Shown: one piece after another, positions 6,201 through 7,187 of the stretch | Layout of the letters: each line of letters begins with the position of its first letter | How positions within the stretch are numbered: position 1 is the stretch's first letter | Origin: Bryobacteraceae bacterium | GTDB lineage: Bacteria; Acidobacteriota; Terriglobia; Bryobacterales; Bryobacteraceae | Direction: 5' to 3' | Assembly: GCA_029975915.1 (NCBI GenBank) | Contig: JARKOC010000300.1 | Span: 1-7,187 of the forward strand | Length of the DNA stretch: 7,187 nucleotides | Program-made: the position numbers and the translations under genes | The notes under the pieces: generated by a model | What the model saw: only the letters and a program-made list of their open reading frames with translations | Databases searched by the model: none | Told to the model about the DNA's origin: nothing

Positions 6201-7186
6201 CCTCCGGTTCCGGTGATGGGCACCTCAAAGACACAGAGGCCGGTTGCGTCAGAGGTGCACTTCGCCCAGGGCTGAGTGAGAACTGAACCAGGGGAATCGT
6301 CTCCGTTGTTATGGAGCTGCAGTACGACACCGGCGAGCCCGTTGACGGTCGTGAGACCCTGGCGGTCGCCGCCGACCTGCACCTGGATCGTCGCGAACCC
6401 GGTGCGGTTGAAGGTGAACTCGCCGAAGTCGTGCGTGTTGGTGCCCTGACCGTTATTCCACGCGCCAGTGTTGTTGTTGTTGTTGTTTCCCTGTGGGATC
6501 GTCACCCAGTCGGTGGATGCCGCCGTGTACCCAGCAGGCGCCGTCGACACCTGTACCCGGTAGCGCGAGCTTGTCGAAACCTGGTTCGTCGAGTTACTGG
6601 GACTCAGGTACTTGACCAGGAACTCGCCCGGATCAGGATCGCGGTCTAGGCTGCTCGCGTCACAGGGGGATACTGTGCAATCGGTGACGGTGTACGACGA
6701 GGTCCAATTGTTGTTGCCACTCCGCGGCCCAGCGAGCATGAAGGCCGCACCACCTAGCAATGTTCCGGCGGATTTCGCCTCCCAATACAGGTAAGGAGCC
6801 TCGATACTTGATTCGGGTCCCGCGCCGAACGCCACAATCGGTTGACTCGAATCATCACTCTGTTCCGTACCAACTTCGTCGGCAGACGATGCGACACTGC
6901 TCTGCGCATCTTCGCTCGTGACGCTACCCGAGCTGGATGCGCTTTCCTCACGGCCCGGAGACGACGATGTCACCCCCGCAGGCTCCTGCGACACTTGTTG
7001 AGTGGGGCTGCTTTCGGCGCCCTGCTCTCCAGCCGACGCCGCACCGGAGGGATCGGGGGTATCAGCCACAGCCAGGGAACTGGGGAACATGCCGAGCGTC
7101 AGCGTCAGGCCGAGCAGCGCGCCCAGGACGCTCTTGCGATTCAGTTTTCTCCTGCTCGATCGCCGCCCGCTGCGACTACCAGACAT
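3287..7186 (-). CDS. Giant vWA-containing pilus tip adhesin, LPXTG-type
   Basis: A secreted protein of 1299 residues and the probable pilus tip. A basic, hydrophobic signal peptide (cut likely after AVA, residue 41) leads to a Ser/Glu/Gln-rich linker (about 43-128). Head domains at about 131-230 and 255-425 are prealbumin-like. The vWA domain (428-637) has the metal-site residues DFSGS (437-441), T517 in GGTN and D541 in ITDG. Four tandem prealbumin-like stalk domains follow (640-770, 776-897, 898-1034, 1035-1143). Each has a candidate isopeptide Lys/Glu/Asn set: K645/E713/N768, K781/E839/N892, K904/E970/N1033 and K1043/E1094/N1142. A final CnaB domain has K1153, E1220 in YTLTETKAPAGY and N1252. 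IPLTG (1260-1264), a membrane span and a basic tail complete it. All 16 cysteines can be paired within domains. It is the first pilus gene; the ATG sits one base from the window edge, so an earlier start cannot be excluded. Confidence 0.9.
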   Translation of the reverse strand: MSGSRSGRRSSRRKLNRKSVLGALLGLTLTLGMFPSSLAVADTPDPSGAASAGEQGAESSPTQQVSQEPAGVTSSSPGREESASSSGSVTSEDAQSSVASSADEVGTEQSDDSSQPIVAFGAGPESSIEAPYLYWEAKSAGTLLGGAAFMLAGPRSGNNNWTSSYTVTDCTVSPCDASSLDRDPDPGEFLVKYLSPSNSTNQVSTSSRYRVQVSTAPAGYTAASTDWVTIPQGNNNNNNTGAWNNGQGTNTHDFGEFTFNRTGFATIQVQVGGDRQGLTTVNGLAGVVLQLHNNGDDSPGSVLTQPWAKCTSDATGLCVFEVPITGTGGMGTGFRPWVTQVSAPEGWFMNTSLRTGGGDGGSSFATPYQFRLKSSLVANVTYRSTTTGTANGFMISSSSDSTDGSETRNASGGIWQQSRNNPTLPAQCGLDVALVLDFSGSVENAGQVGNLKAAATTITNSLVGTQSRAALFSFSTASPAAGTPAKQNYPSLTAVSTQAQANAFTNRWANWTATGGTNWDRALATVAQASESYNVVVVITDGNPTYYQNQQGPGSFNRLREMENAVFSANAVKNNGSRVIAVGVGSGATNAITGLNLAAISGQTKYNGSNPLLADYYQEATYAAAANAIRAMALGNCASSVSVTKMIVPNANTGENVNGAVTAPAGWEFTASAASPVAITDPIKATTGDGTGTVNFPIVLPSTQSSATVTLAESQQQGYQLVTQAGKRAVCTRQDTGAPVAVTNDASSQYGFSVDVPATTGVSCIVYNRAPDERASIALEKYWVINGAARVPDGQQNAEFQAVPLISGPSAATADPLTQTSWGIEHTGYTVGQRVTVGETYGNTDPLLQCELVSAAITKVNGDELQNPISLVNGQAQTGEISVGLNIVEITNEIRCTSELILRKRVDDRTNPIGGTQIEPDLWTLTAIAPDGALAGPSGKSSSLSLSLPESERDDPRAEVTPDVVYQLAESGGDPRYVQYDARTTPLENPQSTGTVTCERINPSTGQVVPGYADGIQGAVSVPMGYIVRCTANNETAALTLVKEVVGGNAIPSDWNLIADPSDPASGLAAVTVTGSAEGVTERVRPGMAYTLSESVGPDGYIAGSWSCTEPDANGEPVAFGGVAGSEVTLDATDNVTCKIVNTAQLGAVSWMKVDETEARSPLANSQWTLKGAGIADPNGATVTDCTSVPCGSGEFDDQDSAAGQFSIKGLAWGDYTLTETKAPAGYVRKPDPISFTVDGTHLSISLDPVANTPIPGPTIPLTGGLGRDFFLIAGLGVFMLGLGAAATARIKRRRKEVA
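3395..3409 (-). other. IPLTG sorting signal of the tip adhesin
   Basis: IPLTG (residues 1260-1264) replaces the usual leading Leu with Ile; a hydrophobic segment and the tail RIKRRRKEVA follow. The tail resembles that of the pilin (RRRNQVA), fitting use of the same sortase. Confidence 0.88.
5276..5905 (-). other. von Willebrand A domain with intact MIDAS, bracketed by cysteines
   Basis: Residues 428-637 of the adhesin. The metal-ion-dependent adhesion site is visible as D437-x-S439-x-S441, T517 and D541, with hydrophobic strands DVALVLDF and YNVVVVITDG. C428 and C637 lie just before the first strand and just after the last helix, so a disulfide may staple the domain ends. This is the likely ligand-binding part of the pilus. 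Confidence 0.88.
6470..6487 (+). repeat. (GTT)6 in-frame trinucleotide repeat
   Basis: Six perfect GTT units on the plus strand encode six Asn codons (AAC) in the adhesin, residues 234-239. They lie in the Gly/Asn linker between the two head domains. Gain or loss of units would change linker length without a frameshift. Confidence 0.9.
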
Positions 7187-7187
7187 C

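Noticed and set aside
1..7187. Search for tRNA/rRNA genes, CRISPR arrays, insertion sequences and attachment sites
   Set aside because: No repeat-spacer pattern, transposase-like protein, terminal inverted repeats or tRNA-like cloverleaf was seen on reading either strand.

Overview
The window comes from a high-GC Gram-positive bacterium (Actinomycetota). The evidence is GC-rich codon use, sortase-anchored pilus proteins with actinobacterial-type cysteine-rich domains, and an XRE/nSTAND-type NTPase of a kind common in actinomycetes. The genus cannot be fixed from the sequence; the order tip adhesin, major pilin, class C sortase recalls the type 1 fimbrial locus of Actinomyces. All four genes found lie on the minus strand, so the window reads right to left.

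Right to centre (7186 to 3287): a very large secreted adhesin of 1299 residues. It has a signal peptide, a Ser/Glu/Gln-rich linker, two prealbumin-like head domains, a von Willebrand A (vWA) domain with an intact metal site, four further prealbumin-like stalk domains, a C-terminal CnaB domain and an IPLTG sorting signal. Its 123-base spacer leads into the major pilin (3163 to 1706, 485 residues), which has a pilin-motif lysine, three predicted isopeptide domains and an LPLTG signal. A perfect 15-bp inverted repeat then separates the pilin from a class C sortase (1608 to 679, 309 residues). Together these encode a two-component covalent pilus: the sortase links pilin subunits through the pilin-motif lysine to the LPLTG of the next subunit, and the vWA protein probably caps the shaft as tip adhesin. 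No separate basal minor pilin is visible.

Left (678 to 405): 274 bases with no confident gene, but with an unexplained stretch of strong third-position GC. Far left (404 to 1): the N-terminus of a separate regulator-like protein, an XRE-type DNA-binding domain followed by the start of an nSTAND-type NTPase, cut by the window edge inside its P-loop.

The most useful new observations are: the split in the adhesin between head domains that have lost the isopeptide-catalysing glutamate and stalk domains that keep it; a cysteine pair for each adhesin domain; the strong hairpin between pilin and sortase, which also decides the sortase start; and an atypical sortase lid. I see no clearly undescribed system; the core is a recognisable pilus operon.
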